Shown in pieces: positions 23,980 to 37,262 of a stretch of DNA of 64,000 nucleotides. The DNA comes from Mycteria americana (taxonomy: Eukaryota > Chordata > Aves > Ciconiiformes > Ciconiidae), in NCBI RefSeq assembly GCF_035582795.1, contig NC_134366.1:151823519-151887518 (forward strand), in the 5' to 3' direction. Made by a program: the position numbers and the translations under genes. Each line of letters opens with the position of its first letter. The first letter of the stretch is position 1. The notes beneath the pieces were generated by a model, which was given only the letters and a program-made list of their open reading frames with translations, did not search any database and was not told the DNA's origin.

Positions 23980-24243
23980 TTATCCTGAAACCATCTGGAT
24001 GTCATAAGAGGGTGACTGTCCTGCAGATGTTCCAAGCCCTCCTGTAGTGACCGGTGTGCTCATAGGAAAGTTTCCTGCACCAGCACCCAGATTTGACTTT
24101 TGCTCTACGGTGTAAACCTCTTCACTCTGGCTGGGCTCTGCTGCCTCCTTTAACGTATTCTCCATTTTTAGAACTGGTTTAGCAGTCTCCTCCCCGTGAC
24201 CTATCACATCACTATTATCTTCCTTATTAATCATATCTGACAT
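23980..24243 (-). CDS. Unrecognised small ORF (87 codons), possible exon
   Basis: It starts at an ATG (24243-24241) and encodes an 87-residue product. The N-terminal half is acidic and Glu/Lys/Asn-rich; the C-terminal half is Gly/Ser/Thr-rich and ends SYDIQMVSG. There is no signal peptide, membrane segment or known domain. The composition is more protein-like than typical chance ORFs: few Cys/Trp, hydrophilic, soluble-tail-like. An in-frame TGA lies directly before the ATG, and the same frame is open for 15 more codons upstream back to another ATG. It could be a cytoplasmic-tail exon, a pseudogene piece or chance. I know no homologue. Confidence 0.2.
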   Translation of the reverse strand: MSDMINKEDNSDVIGHGEETAKPVLKMENTLKEAAEPSQSEEVYTVEQKSNLGAGAGNFPMSTPVTTGGLGTSAGQSPSYDIQMVSG

Positions 24244-24743
24244 TCAATTGGCATGTTTTGGCAGCCTTGTCAGTGAGATTTGTGTTCTCATTTGACCTCA
24301 GCCTGTTGGGGATGGAGGACAGGGAGTCCTTGAACAAGCCTCAGCCCTAATGATAAATACTGAACGGAAGAGACACCTTTCTTTGTGACCTCTTGCCATG
24401 TTCTGTAAGAAATGAAGGGGGAGCCTCTAATTAGGCTGAGTGCCTGTGCCCAATGCCACAAGACCCCTTGCCTTCACAGTTCAGCAGGCACTGCCAGAAC
24501 ACACACAGTACTACACCGCGTAGGACTTAATCGTCTGTTTTAATGCAAGGAATCACCGGCCTGTTCTTTCCCAGCTCTCTCTCAATCCTGCTGGTAGGGT
24601 AAAGAAATGTACGCCCAGTCAGCGCCTGCCATCCCTTTATGAACTCCAGAGCATGAACTCCTCTGAAGCTGCCCTGCCGTTGCTCCGGTCAAGTCTCACC
24701 AGTAAACATGCAGCAGTGGTCTGTTACCTTAGGGGTACCAGAA

Positions 24744-24783
24744 TCCCCTAAAAGGATTCACAGTCCCCTAAAGGGATTCACAA
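24744..24783. repeat. 20-bp tandem duplication
   Basis: Two adjacent copies, TCCCCTAAAAGGATTCACAG and TCCCCTAAAGGGATTCACAA, match at 18 of 20 positions. It is a simple local duplication. Confidence 0.75.
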
Positions 24784-24893
24784 CAAAACTGGAATTTTTT
24801 TTTGTTTCAAAAAATGGCAAAATCTGAAAGACCTAAAGATTAATGGAGGCTAAACCACTACAAGACTAAGAGACTGCCCATCCTCATATTGAC

Positions 24894-24990
24894 ACCTCCT
24901 AGACTGTGAATTCCTCAGGGCAGAGAATCCCTCCCTTCTGTGCTTTGTAAAGCAAGGCAGGCTTTTGTGGTGCTAGATACCTGCTGAGGG
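24894..24990 (+). repeat. Ancient LINE/SINE tail remnant
   Basis: CTCCTAGACTGTGAATTCC, TCAGGGCAGAGAATCC, CTGTGCTTTGTAAAGC and GTGGTGCTAGATACC occur in the order of the widely shared amniote tail (agactgtgagctcc...cagggcagg...tgtgctttgtaaagcacc). This is recalled resemblance to L2/CR1-tailed elements; the exact family is unknown. Confidence 0.45.
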
Positions 24991-26600
24991 AAAGCAGGAC
25001 ACCTGGTCTCAAAGCATTTAGCCAGGTAAGGCTTCTGCATAGCTTCCACCAATGCTTTTCAATTCCAGAAAAAATACTGAGCAAGGCCTTTAGGATTTAG
25101 CCTGTGAACTGAGATTCTCATAGCACATGTGGATCCTGAGATGATTTGAACTAAAATTTTACCAGGGAGGTCTCTCCTCCTGCTTGTGTTCCTGGTGGGG
25201 CAATAGTCTTAATGTCTGTAGCTCTCATATGGTTGCAACTTGCTGCACAGGAAGCAATTACGGATGAGGCCTGAGCTGCCCGGCCTCATGGCTGCCTTCG
25301 TGGGTGCCATTAAGCATCTGTGGACAATTGGATGGATGGAATGTGCTAACGAACATATTCCCCCGCATCAGGCTTGTTCTGCCGCTTACATCAGCCACAT
25401 GCTGGAGCCAGGGCAAATCAGGTGAGTCAGATAAAGGTCCCAAGTGTGGGATTGACTCCAAGCAGCAAACGCTGAGGTGCATCTGTACCTCACCCCTGCA
25501 CAGAAGAACTTGAGAGCGCTGGAATACAAGCAGTTTTCCTATAGCCATCCTGTGCGAGGCTACCTTGCAAGGGAAGCTCCTGGAAAGCTGAGCCTATGTC
25601 TCCTTACATTTTCCTAAATCACCATGAGACACTAGAGAAGATGCAAGACCAGGCAAAATTGTCCAGGTGCCCTGGAAGGGGGAAGCCAGCTGAACTAGCT
25701 GCGATGTGGTGTAGCCTACAAGCCTAGCCCATGCCCCTCTTTTCTCAAGCCCATTGGCAATTTGCCAGGCTGTCAGTGAGGGCTATACAAATCTCACACG
25801 GGGTGTCTGTACCAAGCAGGTTATCCCTTACCTACTGCTAGGCTGTCCTGGAAGAGGTTCCCATTAATTTTTTTTCCCCTCCCTCTGATGACACATTTTA
25901 TAAACCACAAAGCTGCTTTGATCTGGACAACATCAAGAGTCACGCTGTGCTGTGGGTTTTGCCTTTAAAACTCTTGGCAATTATGCACACTGGCAGCTAT
26001 GCCTCCCCTGGGGGCCACTGCTCAGAGGTCCTCCAAATGGGCCGGGTGCTTTTGTACAGCTCTGGACCTTTTTTCTTCCCGTGACCTTCATCCACAGAGG
26101 TTTTGCCTGTCCTTGAGTCTTGGCTGCCTTGGACAGCTGCAGCTGGTAGCATACTTGAGTCTAAACCTTCCCTGTATACAGGAACTTGACCTGACGTGAG
26201 CCTCGCGCTGCTGACTCCTTCCTCACGTTGCTCCTCTGCAGGCAGGCCAGCACACAGAGCTTTTGCAACGTGGTGCTCCTGTTTCATGACCCACATGGAT
26301 CAGACACAGTTGGACAGACCGATCCGTGATTCATTGAAAAGTTGCCTCTGACTTAAGGTTCAGGGCAGGAGAAAGGCTAGTTTCATCTTGCGTGTGATGA
26401 TACAGCATGGTGCTACCACGTGTGTCAGAGAAGTAATACTTGGAGGTCTGCTTATTTAAATGGAGAATTTGCCTTCAGCCAACCTGGGTTTAGTCACGTT
26501 GCTGACTGAAGGGCTGCGGCGTTGGGTTTTGATTTCGGTTTTTAGAGCAGATGGTGTATGGGAGGTTATGTGCTAGCTTCCTGCCTGTTTCTGCCTGCAG

Positions 26601-26688
26601 CTGGATGTGATCCTGGAATATCCTTTTGGTGATAACCATGAGGCACCAGCAGAGCCAAACCATTCTGCCTGGCAGCCTGTCTGGGAAG
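26601..26688 (+). other. Exon-like open stretch behind a strong splice acceptor
   Basis: The sequence CTGCCTGTTTCTGCCTGCAG ends at 26600 and forms a textbook pyrimidine tract and AG. The next 88 bp read openly (29 codons) beginning LDVILEYPFGDN and containing HEAPAEPNHSAWQPVWE, then reach GAAG|GT at 26688/26689. The donor (GTTGTC) is weak, and the frame hits TAA about 45 bases after it. It matches no protein I know. It could be an isolated internal exon or chance. Confidence 0.18.
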
Positions 26689-28703
26689 GTTGTCCCTGCT
26701 GTCCAGCAAGGACTTTGGAAGCGGCTGTTTAAAGACAGCCGAAATAATCTGTTCCAGGCTGCCCATGGGACAGCACTGCAGGAGCCAAAATGGGTTTCAG
26801 GCACAGAAAACGCAGCTTTTCATGGTTTTGTTCTTGACCTCACTGGAAAGGCAGGAAAATTTTCAGCTGCCACCAGCTGCCGACTGCTCTGCAGGAATGT
26901 AATTGGTGGTGTCCATCCATTTCCCCGTGGGCAGGCATCCATGCAAAGGCCGCCACTAGCCACCTCCACAACCAGGCGACGTGACGGCAGACCCGGGACT
27001 CCTGATGGCAGGAGGCTGTCTGAGCACCACAGGGTGTGGTGTGCCTCACCACCGCTTTTAGGGGCACGCCAGGGCCCTCTGTGCCTATTAGAGGTCTCCG
27101 AGCCAGGGAGCAGCTTCCTGCCTGGGCTGGTGGCCAAGAAACTTGCCTGACCCCTTACGTTTATCATAGGCCTTCAAGTGTCAATCAAAGGACACTACTG
27201 ACAAGGACTTCAGCTCACGCTCTGAGAGCATGCAGTAGCTTCATGCACTGCTAATCCCGCAGGACTTTCCACCTGTGCCTCTCCACTCTTCACCTGCTCT
27301 TTCCGCAGCACTGCCTAGAGGCACAGTGAGCAAGTTTTGTTTCTTTCCCTCTCCCATCCATTGAGTGCCTGCTCACACTCCCAAACACACCTCCTCTTCT
27401 CTTTTTTCGGATTTCTAAAGGGTTCCAGTTTCTCCAAGCTCAGTTGCTTTCCCATCTCCTCCTCCCCTGCCTTTCTGGGCCAAGCCCAGCAACAAGTGTG
27501 AGCTATGCAAAATGCTTGTCTTCCATCAGGTGTAACAGATATTACCGTCATTTCTGCCCAACACCACTGCCAGTAATAAGGATGTAAATAATGCATGAGC
27601 TGATGCTAGATGAGGATCAAATATGCACAGCTGTGAGTTATTACGTGGTACTGTGCTTTAAGGTTGGTGAAAAGAGCCACTTTACAGCTACTTGGGATTT
27701 TTGTATTCTCTTCCCAGGAACTTTCATCTGAATGTGCTCACAAGATAACATCTTAATTAGTCACAGCCCTTCATTTCAGTTCCTGCTTTGCTCGACTTTG
27801 CTGGTTAAACAGCTGAGGTCTCCCCGGACCAGGGTCATAGCAAAGCCAGCGGGAGGTGGGCGATAATGGCTGTGGAGATTTTTCACCGCAGGAGGGCAAG
27901 CAGAAAGGTTTTGGGTAAAAGGGGAGGATTGTTCCCATCTCTCTGTCTCTCCCCTCACTCAGAAGTGCCCTGAATAATACAGCCTAAACCATCCCCATCT
28001 TGAGGCCTATGGATACCTCCTTCCTTTGACTGCAGCACGGAGAAAGTGCACCAGCGCAGGACGTTAGCACTGGGGAAACGAAGCAGCCGTTTACCTCTCC
28101 AGAACATTTTGACTGTGCCGTATTTTCAAGTTTTCATATTATGTGACATGACGGGCAAATCAAGCATAACACAAAGCAAATCGTCTCCGAAGCTATCAAA
28201 ATTGTCACTTTGGGACGCTTTTGGTTCAGCTATTACAAGTACGCTTTTCTAAATCTTCTCCTGTCTTTGTTGATGCGGTGCTCGCTCACTGAGACGCATC
28301 GCAAGGCTTGCGAAGCTCCTTTCTCCTGCGCCAAAGGCACCCCTGCCTCTTGCTGCCGCGTGCCGATCTGGTTCTAGCACACTTGACACGCCCAAGCCAA
28401 ACGCTTTTTCTGCTGCTTCTGAGCCTGTGCCTCATGGACCAACTTATGCGCGTGAGCGTTCTGTTCACAGCCTGGGGATCCAGGCAGTGTGGGAAGGCAG
28501 CGTGGCCAAAACCCAATAAGCTCAGGTCAGGAAGGCTTTGCTTTGCAAATTATCTCACCAGGGATGACTCCACCCCAAGGCAGGCATGTGCTTAAATGGA
28601 GGGGCACTGTCCTGAAATTTCCACCCTTTCCAGGTTGGAAACTGCAAGCAGCCAGAGTGAATGTCAGAGGATCAAAGACAGTGGAGATGCCAAGTTCCCA
28701 GGC

Positions 28704-28743
28704 TGTTTTAAGATTATAAAGAATGTTTTAAGGTTATAAATAA
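28704..28743. repeat. AT-rich 20-bp tandem duplication
   Basis: TGTTTTAAGATTATAAAGAA is followed directly by TGTTTTAAGGTTATAAATAA, with 18 of 20 positions equal. Confidence 0.65.
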
Positions 28744-31700
28744 GGTATTTTGGGAACAGAGGAGGCTGAAAGGCCCGTCATTCTTCTGGGTGGTCCCTGT
28801 TCTCCTCAGAATTGGGATGGTGTATGGGGGACGAAGCAGGGGTCCTTGCCTCAGGACACTGCTTCTGGCTGGGAGCAGAGGGCGAGGTTGGGGCTGCCCA
28901 TCGGGGAGGGAACCAGGCCCTTGAACCGTGGGGCAAAGCTTGGGCACAGCACTTGTCTCGCTCAGGCCCATCGCAGTCTGCCGGGCCCTTGGTGAAGGCA
29001 TCACAAAGTCTATTGTAATGCACAAAATTAAGCTGAGGTGGTTCAGCATTTACTTTAGCTTTTTGGGGTATGCCACCTGGCAGTTTCTAACAATTTTTCA
29101 TCTCATCTTCTTGTACATGGAATACGATATCTGTCCCCCACTAAGTCATTACTTTGTTCCTAGTGGTAGCTCCAGGATGTTGTTCTCTCAGGAGCTGTAA
29201 CGAAATGCAGCATTTTCTTTTAAGTTAACCTTCCTTTAGGCGGACTGAGTCATTGGTACTCACGCTATGCTGTTCTTTGCTGGAGTATTGAGTGCGGAGG
29301 CACCGGCTCCGGACCCAGAAAGGACAGTCTCCACGATGGAGGGCAGAGGGGGAGCAGCCCAGCAGTGCTTCTCTCCCCAAACACGGACACCGTCTTCTGC
29401 CAGTGTGAGGACAGGGGTGGGCAGAAGGGACCTGTGTGTCTCTCATGATGACTCTGCAAAGGAATGTGTATTTTCTTTAGCTTTGCAAGGGGGAGAGGCT
29501 TCTGGCCTGGCCATCCGCATCCAGGCTGCCTCTCATCACTTTGGAGGGCACTGCCTGGGGAAAAAAATCAAAATCAAGACCAATAAAAGAAAAACAGTTG
29601 GAAAGACTATGACTTGTCAGTGCTCAAAGCCCAGGCAGGAGCAGAGCACGCCAGCAAGCAGAGCTCTGACAGTCACTCGGGGAGGTAAAGTGAGAAGCCC
29701 CGCAGCTTGGGGAGCCTGGAAGTGGCCCCGTGGCTCGGAGCCGGGCACACGACAGCAGGAGAGAGATTTCAGAAAGACATGAGAACTACAGGAGTGCTGC
29801 TGGCCGTTCGTTTGGCTGATTTTCCTCTGCGCCCTTTAGGGGACACCCTGTTATGCCATCTCAGCAGCAAGAGGCATTACCTGGATCCTATTTATCTGTG
29901 GTCATTAAAAATCCCTTTTTAACTTTGCTGAGAAAACAATGGTCTCTCCAGTGCCCTGCCGTTATGTTTCATTTAGTGGGACACTTATTTTGGCCGATGG
30001 ATTGTCAAAGGTGTTTAAAATCATTAAACATCCAGCACTCCCACAGCTTTCCTGGGTGATGCGCACCAGATTATTGCATTGTGAATATTTGGAAATCCTG
30101 GCTGGGATCCTTCCTAGGTTTCCTCTGCTCTGCGGTGCTGCCCTAAGCATTCCCAGCCGCACCCATGGATGCAGTCACATCCCTCTCCCATTCGCTGACA
30201 TATGGAATGAATAGCTAACAGCTTTATTGACATTTCTATACACGGTGCAACTGTCATAACAAAAAGATACCCTGGCATCCAATTTAGCTGCAAATTTACC
30301 TCTGTTATACAGACCCTAGACCTGCAATTATGAAATGTACTGCCATAACAAATACCAGATTTTTCCAGTATGGATACTAAGAACCTCATGTATTCCCGTA
30401 CACTTCTCTGTCATCCTTTTTGGATCTTTCTTTTCTATTATAGCGCATTTTGAATCTAAAGCGATACAGCCAATCAGTAGTAAAGCACTTGGGTGACTTC
30501 TACATTGATGCTCAGGAAAACAGTGTCAAAATTGGGGAATAAAGGGCGGGGAGCAGAAAGAGAGGAGGCTTTTAGTTTCATTTAATGATGTCTACTAATA
30601 CTTGCAATGTCAGAAGATGAAGCAACATCTTCTACATCTGGAGGAGAAAAGGAAATAGTTGTAGTTCCATTTTCAAATCCTAAAGTTTATGAAGTGACAA
30701 ATGGTGTTTATCCTATCTGGAAAAAATGTTAGTCTTAATTGTAATACTGTCACTGCTGCCAGCTCTCACAGCTTCAGTGCGTGGCTCGTGACAAATGGTG
30801 TCTTTTCAAGCCCTGTTTTGATTATATAGGAATCTCAATAATGCTTTTTTTTAAGCTTGAAAGTATATCCCAGATCAAAAATTGAAGGTTGAAAAAGTGG
30901 AAGACAGAGAACTCACTATATATTGGCTTTTAAAAAAATCTCATCGTTTTTAAGGAAGTGTAATAATTTATTGTTATTTTTTAGTTTTCCAAGTTAGTAA
31001 TACCGCACTCGGGAACAGTAAGGCACAATATATGCATGTACACATACATACGTGTCACTTCATTTGTCGCTGCAGTGTCTCTGCAGAGAATATCCTTTGG
31101 TTTTGCATTTATCGTATTTATACGTGCAAGCCTTGTATTTATACATACCTATCGGGCCCTTAAATGTACAGAAGATGCAGGAATATGTAATTATACTTCT
31201 GTTTGTTCACCTGGTTACATTTCCTGGACTAGTCTGGGAAGATGCATGCCATAATACCCCAAAGAGTATGCATACCATAAGATCACGAGGCGAAACTTTC
31301 TGGGAGACATCTAATAATGTGGTTAAAAAAGCCAAAAAGAACCTGAAAAAAACAGTTCTCATATCTCATCAGACACTAGATTTTCACATCAAGATACAGA
31401 GAAACTAGAAACGAAGAAAGCTTCCAGGAGATATTTTTCTGCTGTTGAAGACTGGTGGGAACATGCAGGTAAATCCAACGCTTAGATGTAGGCAGTTGGT
31501 GCATATATTTTACCATATATATTTTCACTGGACATCAGAGAGCATTAAAAAGGACAACTGCCCATCTCCCTAGTTTCCTGGAAGTGCTGGGTACTCATTC
31601 ACAAGCAGAGCAGCAATGCTTCTTAGGTACTGAGCCACCAAAGCCCTGACTGTCGCTGTGCATCACCTCTCAGAAACAAGGGGACGATGCATGAGCAGGA

Positions 31701-33622
31701 GAGGACCTTTCCGTCCCCTGGGCAGCTACAGCCAGCGTTGCCCTGTCACAGTTGGCTTGAGGGAACTGTTGTAGGATGCAGGAATGTCTGACTGTGGGGT
31801 TTTGACTTGAAATAGACCTCGGTCCAGTCTGAAAAAACATTTTCATGCTTAGCCACAGAACGAAGTTTTCAAGACGATGGTTTCACACGCTGGAATTAGA
31901 ATATTTCTTGTAAACATTAGAATAACTTTGTTCCTTTGAACGCGGAGGAGCCTCGCCACAGGGGAATGCAGGGTTTATGGTCGTGCTGGCACTCTTCCTG
32001 TGACAAACAGAAAGAGCAGCAAAAGCAACAAACTCGAGAAAATCAAACCAGGCTGAGAGGAGGTGAGCTATGGGAGCAGCCAGGCTGCGGGACGGAGGAC
32101 AGACCGTTTCTGTCACCTAAGCCCCTGCTAGCTGCTCCTTCAGAGGAGGGACAGGTATCTGCAGGCGCTGAGGTTTGCCCGCGGACACCTCTGTGGAAGT
32201 ATAACCTGTGGGATGCTTTTGACAGGTTGGCTGGTTTTTGCAGCTGGTTTTTGCCCTTTGTTTTCTCCCTGCCAGGCTGGGAGCCCGTTCTGCCAGTGTG
32301 CTGAGAGCCCTCAGCTCTTTCTGCCACTGCCTATAGCTGGGGGTGTCCTGTCATTTATGGGAGGTGCAGTGGGGCATCCTTGGACCCCCTGAGATAAACA
32401 GCTCTCTTACTATGTCTCCAAGCTGAGGCTTTGGAAGGTTTGGAAGGTCACTGCTGAGATGGTGCTCATTTCCATCTATAAAGAGCTTTGAGATCCTTGC
32501 TTGGACCATGCTGTGGAAGCATGAGACCTTGTAGATGACAGTGCCCTGAATGGGAAATTGAGCAGGAGCCTGGCCAGAGGAAGCTTTCGGGGTCACTGTG
32601 AAGGCGTCCCTCAAACACGCTGCCCGGCACTCAGCGGCAGGCAGCACGTGAGCAAGCACGCGGCTGCTCAGCCCCATGCGCTGGCAGACTGCTAGGGCAG
32701 GTATTCATTTGGGCTGTCCCTCCCCTTCTGGGGTCAAAAGGAGCCAACTTATCAAGCTGACAGATGATTTAAACTGCCTGGTCTCACGCAGCTCATTCTG
32801 ACAGAAGGACGTTCGGGAGCGGTCTCACCAGCAGCTCAGCACGTTGAAGGGACAGCCTTCTCCGCCAGAGATGAGAGGGGAAACTATGGCTTGGTTTGAG
32901 GGTGGCAGGCATACCATGTGCCTTTCTAGAAACAACCACGGGATATGTAGAGGATGAGGCAGCTAGTTCTCTTCTGGGATTTCAAGCAAAGGCTTGGTGG
33001 TGGCTGTATTTACCAGGCAGCTGTTTACTATGAACTAGATGACACCAGTTTTACAAAGACCATATAGCTGCTGTCAAAGTGCGAGGGTGCTGGGCCACTG
33101 CTGATGTGTGGGATTCAGACCAACACCCTTCATGGCATTGCCAGTCCCTCAATCTGCACAAAAAAATACCAAAAACTCCATGCATCCGCCTGGCAAGCCA
33201 GCTAGCTCTTGACAGTCCTCTTTCCTGCCCACGCTGGCAAGTGTGGGAGGTGTAGAAGGGCGAATGGCACGACTGGTCAGACGGGGCGTGAAAGGAAGAC
33301 TGTGCAAAGCAGCAACGTGAGGGCAAGGCATGGCCCTACTGCCAGAGGCACTGTGCTCCAGCCTCTGCCCAAGAAGAGTAGCTCCTTTTCTCTGCACATT
33401 CAGGATATCACGGTGGAAGAAGCTGAGGCCATGGTCCCATAATGTATCTGGGTACAGATTTGTCCCTGCTCAGCCCTGGGCTTTTGTTCTGGGGTGATGC
33501 CTTCCCACATATATGGATCTGCAGCAGGTGAAAAACAGGCAGGTCTAAGGACAGACTACATGTAAGAGCTTGGGCCGAACCTCATGTTTCCAGCAGAGCC
33601 CATCCGTATCTAGAGCAATTCA

Positions 33623-33672
33623 TAGAAATCAGTAGATTCCCTTCGGATTTACACCATTACAGGAAAGCAGAA
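33623..33672 (+). repeat. Remnant of the ancient amniote repeat
   Basis: GAAATCAGTAGATTCCC, TTCGGATTTACACCATTAC and GGAAAGCAGAAGCTCC follow the same order as the copy at 51740 (aatcagtggagttact...ggatttacaccagtgta...gagcagaatctgg). Confidence 0.4.
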
Positions 33673-35544
33673 GCTCCTGAGAGTTCACGTTCCCAGAAGA
33701 GCTATGTACTTTAGTACAAAGCACACCCACCCTTTTCTATGGCCTGTTTCTTTAGGATGACTCACACAGATTTCTGCATGCAGTTGCCTTCGATTGCTCC
33801 AGTGAGTCTGCTGCGATTCAGCCTTTCTCACTGTGAACTCCCTCAGAGCATTCAGTCAATCCCAGCTTACCAAGGTCAGAAACTAATGAAAATAACATGC
33901 TACAGTTTCCAGAGATGCTTGATATGCTTGATGCTCAGCCACCTTTCTCTGCTGAATCGTCATGCAGCTTCTCTGCAGGAACATGATTAACTCTAACACT
34001 CGGTGGGACAGCAGGCATGGGGATCTTTGCCACCATCTCCAGTGAATAGTTCACATTCCAACCAAGTGTTTTTTACCATGTGTTATGAAGAAAATATGAC
34101 ATGCTACACACACATAGAAATAGTTGGGAATATTATTTTACTGGGCCAGATGGTATAGGGCTGTCACTGTTGGCCCTGAGAGTCATGGCTTTCCGCTAAA
34201 AAGAGGATGTCCTGTCTGAAGCAGGAAGATGCAAAATTAGGAAAGGTAAAAGGTTCAGCATCTCCAAAGATGCTCAGTATGTGGAGCAGATGTGGATGAA
34301 ACTACTCTGCTTAGACCTGGAAAGTTGAGAGAGGGTCACATCTAGGAGCTCAAGTACAAGCTTGAGTGGAGAAATAGATATGAAGGGGATCCTGAGAAGA
34401 ACAGCTGATAGGGAGAACCGGGGAAATGTGTCTACAAATCAGCCTGGCTTTTTGCAGTGAACAGCATAAATAGATACTTGAACAGGGCCACAAGCTGTTT
34501 TAAATGGGAAGAGATGAAGGAAAAGAAAAAAACCAGATTTTGTTGGTTAGAAAGTTCCACTGCATTTAGCAAAGGGCTGAAGAAAGTATGGGATGAGGAA
34601 AGACTTGTTTTGGGGAAGGTTGCCAACTGAGCTGTGATGTTATTGTAAAAAAACTATTTTGGGGCTTGCGCAAATATTGGGAGGCAGTTTTTAAAAATTC
34701 CAGGGAAAAGGGAAACCAAAGCATCAAGGTCTAGTGAAATCTCTTTTCTGTCTGCTTTTCTGAGCAATAACAACTCAAGTTACAAATGAAGATTATTTGT
34801 GTTCAAGATTCAACATACTACCTTTTAATTTCCAGTGAAAGAATTTCCAGTGCACATCTGTGAACCATCTAAGAAGTCCTACAGCAAAAACAGGAAAGAT
34901 GAATGATGACATTAACCAGTAAAACAAAACAAGGCAAAAAAATCCAAAGACAACCAAAAAAATCCTGTTTGGAAGGAAATCCAAAACAAAGGTTCCCCCC
35001 CCCGCCTTTTTAATAATACTATAAAGAGCATAAAGGGCATGCATATGATTTCTTTTCCTTTGGGACACAACTGCAAACCACACAATGGCAAAAGACACTC
35101 CAAACAAGTTGGCCAGAAGACAGAAGCAAATGCCTGGCTCTAATGGAAATGCCTCAGCCCTGTTGCTGATTCCAGGACCTCTGCTTCTTCTGAAGTAAAA
35201 GCTCTAGCACCACTGCACACCCATGGACTGGATCAGGTCTTGGCTCAAGAGTGACAGAGCAAAAACTTGACTTCCTGCAGAACAGAGGATGTTGCTTCTG
35301 TCCTCTGGAGGAGGATCTGCAGAGCTTCCTGGGCACAGGACGTTTTGAGATCACAGGAACAATCCTGGTCCCTGTGACAATAAGTTCCTCTGGGGGACTA
35401 GCTACACCATCAACAAAGCCGTTGGCTTCCTGGAAACAATTGCTTTTCTTTTTAGCGAGTTATTCCCTCACTGTCAGGTGACCAGATTTCACACCCATCT
35501 CTACTCTTTGAAAGATAAGTTCACAAAAAAGTCTTGATCACGCC

Positions 35545-37231
35545 CCAGCCATCTCCTCTCTACTGTGAACTTTCCTGACTTTCCAGTCTTTCCTCATAAG
35601 GAAGCTGATCCCCTTGGCCCTTTCGGTTGCCCTTCTCTAACCCGCTGTGTCCTTCTTCAGATGCAGAGACCAGAACCACACACGCTACCCCAGATGGGGG
35701 TGCACCAAGCTGGAGCAGCAAAATGGTGCCCTCTGTCTTCTTCTCAGCAGCCTCCCTGAGGACAGTCACCGTTTTCCTGGCTTTCTGGCTGCCATGGCAC
35801 ACTGAGCTGAGGTTTTCAGGGAACCGTCAATGGTGACTCCAAGAGCTTTTTCTTGAGTGGTGGCTGCCAGTTGTGAGTTCAGCACCATGTAAACATGGTT
35901 TAGATTATTCTACTCCAGACATCATCTTACCTTTGTGTATGCTGAAGCTCATGTGCCACCTTTCTGCCTGCTCCCTCGGTTTTGTTAAGTCCTCCTGGAG
36001 TTCTTCACCAACAGCTCAGCATTTCACCAGACAAATGAGCTTGCTATTGACTGCAAACCTGGGAATCCCACAACACACACCCTTCTCCAGGCCGCTGGTA
36101 AAGATGTTGAGTAATACCAGACCCAGAAGTGATTCCTAGGGGCTCTGTTTCTGCTTTTTCTCCATCCTGAAAAGTCACTGTTGAGACCTAACCTTTCCTT
36201 TCCACTTTCAAATCACAAAAGGACCTTTTCTCCAGTTCATGGTGACTTTGTATCTTCATAGCCTTTGTTGAGAAACTGTCAAAAGCTTTCTGGAAATCCA
36301 AATACATTATGTCCAGTTTATCTATGTACTTGTTACCACCCCCATGGACTTCCAGCAGACCGGTGAGGCAGGATTGTCCCTTACAGAAATCGTGTTGACT
36401 GCTTCCTTCGACTTCAGGGTTCCCTGTGTGTACAGTGGTCTTATGGCTCTGCTGTTGTAGGAGGGGTGGAAGTCAGACTCACTGGTCTGTTGTTGCCCAA
36501 GACCCCTCTAACTGGGAGCTGCACTGGCAACTCTGCCCTCCTCCAGCGCAGAGGCCATTTGTAATGACAGTTTACACACCTTGGCCGGCAGTTCTGCAGC
36601 TTCACGTGTGAATTATCACGTAAAAGGTGCCTGGTCCTGCTGGCTTACTGACCTCCAGCTTATCTGTTTGGTCTGATATGCCCAGTGAATTCGATTCAGA
36701 CTGGTCTAGCTCTTCTGATGAATTGCTATCAAGAATATGTTGGGTTTGGGGCTCTCCCTTATGCCTTCAGCAGGAAAGACTGGTACATAAAACTCACTGA
36801 GCATTTCTGCTGTTTCCTTGCCTTCCCCGAGTGCCCTTTTACATATTTGTCATCAAACTAGTTGGCTTCCTGCCTTTGCTATATAAAGAACTATTTACTA
36901 TCAGTCTTTGCAAGGCTCAACTCACATTCTTTTTTAGCCCTTTTAATTTCTGGTATATGGTTGACTTGCCATACTTTATGGGCTTTCCTGTTCTCCTAAT
37001 TCGGGTAAGCTTCCCATTTTTTAAAAATTAACTTATTGCCTATGATAGCATCCTTAATGTTCCTACTGAGCCATGAAATGGCCTTTTCCCACTACATTGT
37101 TTTCTTTTCAAATTGTGGCACAACTTTTATGTGGGATTTTCATATAGTATTTTTTAACAGCTTCTAGGCTGCCTGTTCCCTTCTTGCTTTTTGGACTGCT
37201 CCTTTTAAGGTTTTCTCTTTTTCTTTCTTTT

Positions 37232-37262
<31 letters not shown>

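Larger units (their letters stand above)
21877..35544. other. Long unique tract with only weak coding hints
   Basis: No transposon of known family covers more than small parts. Contents worth noting are a minus-strand ORF at 23980-24243, a 20-bp tandem duplication at 24744-24783, an ancient repeat tail at 24894-24990, an exon-like stretch at 26601-26688, an AT-rich duplication at 28704-28743, and another ancient remnant at 33623-33672. ORFs of 171-174 codons (26626-27150 and 29267-29782, plus strand) have no recognisable domain. The 22.9-23.3 kb and 28.2-28.5 kb parts are CpG-enriched but lack clear promoter motifs. Confidence 0.5.

Noticed and set aside
24744..24783. CRISPR-like direct repeats
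   Set aside because: The two units are directly adjacent without spacers; nothing prokaryotic is present in the window.
26626..27150. 174-codon plus ORF
   Set aside because: It overlaps the exon-like stretch in another frame and open frames on the other strand; no recognisable features.
29267..29782. 171-codon plus ORF
   Set aside because: No domain; composition shifts abruptly along its length, and it has no splice or promoter support.
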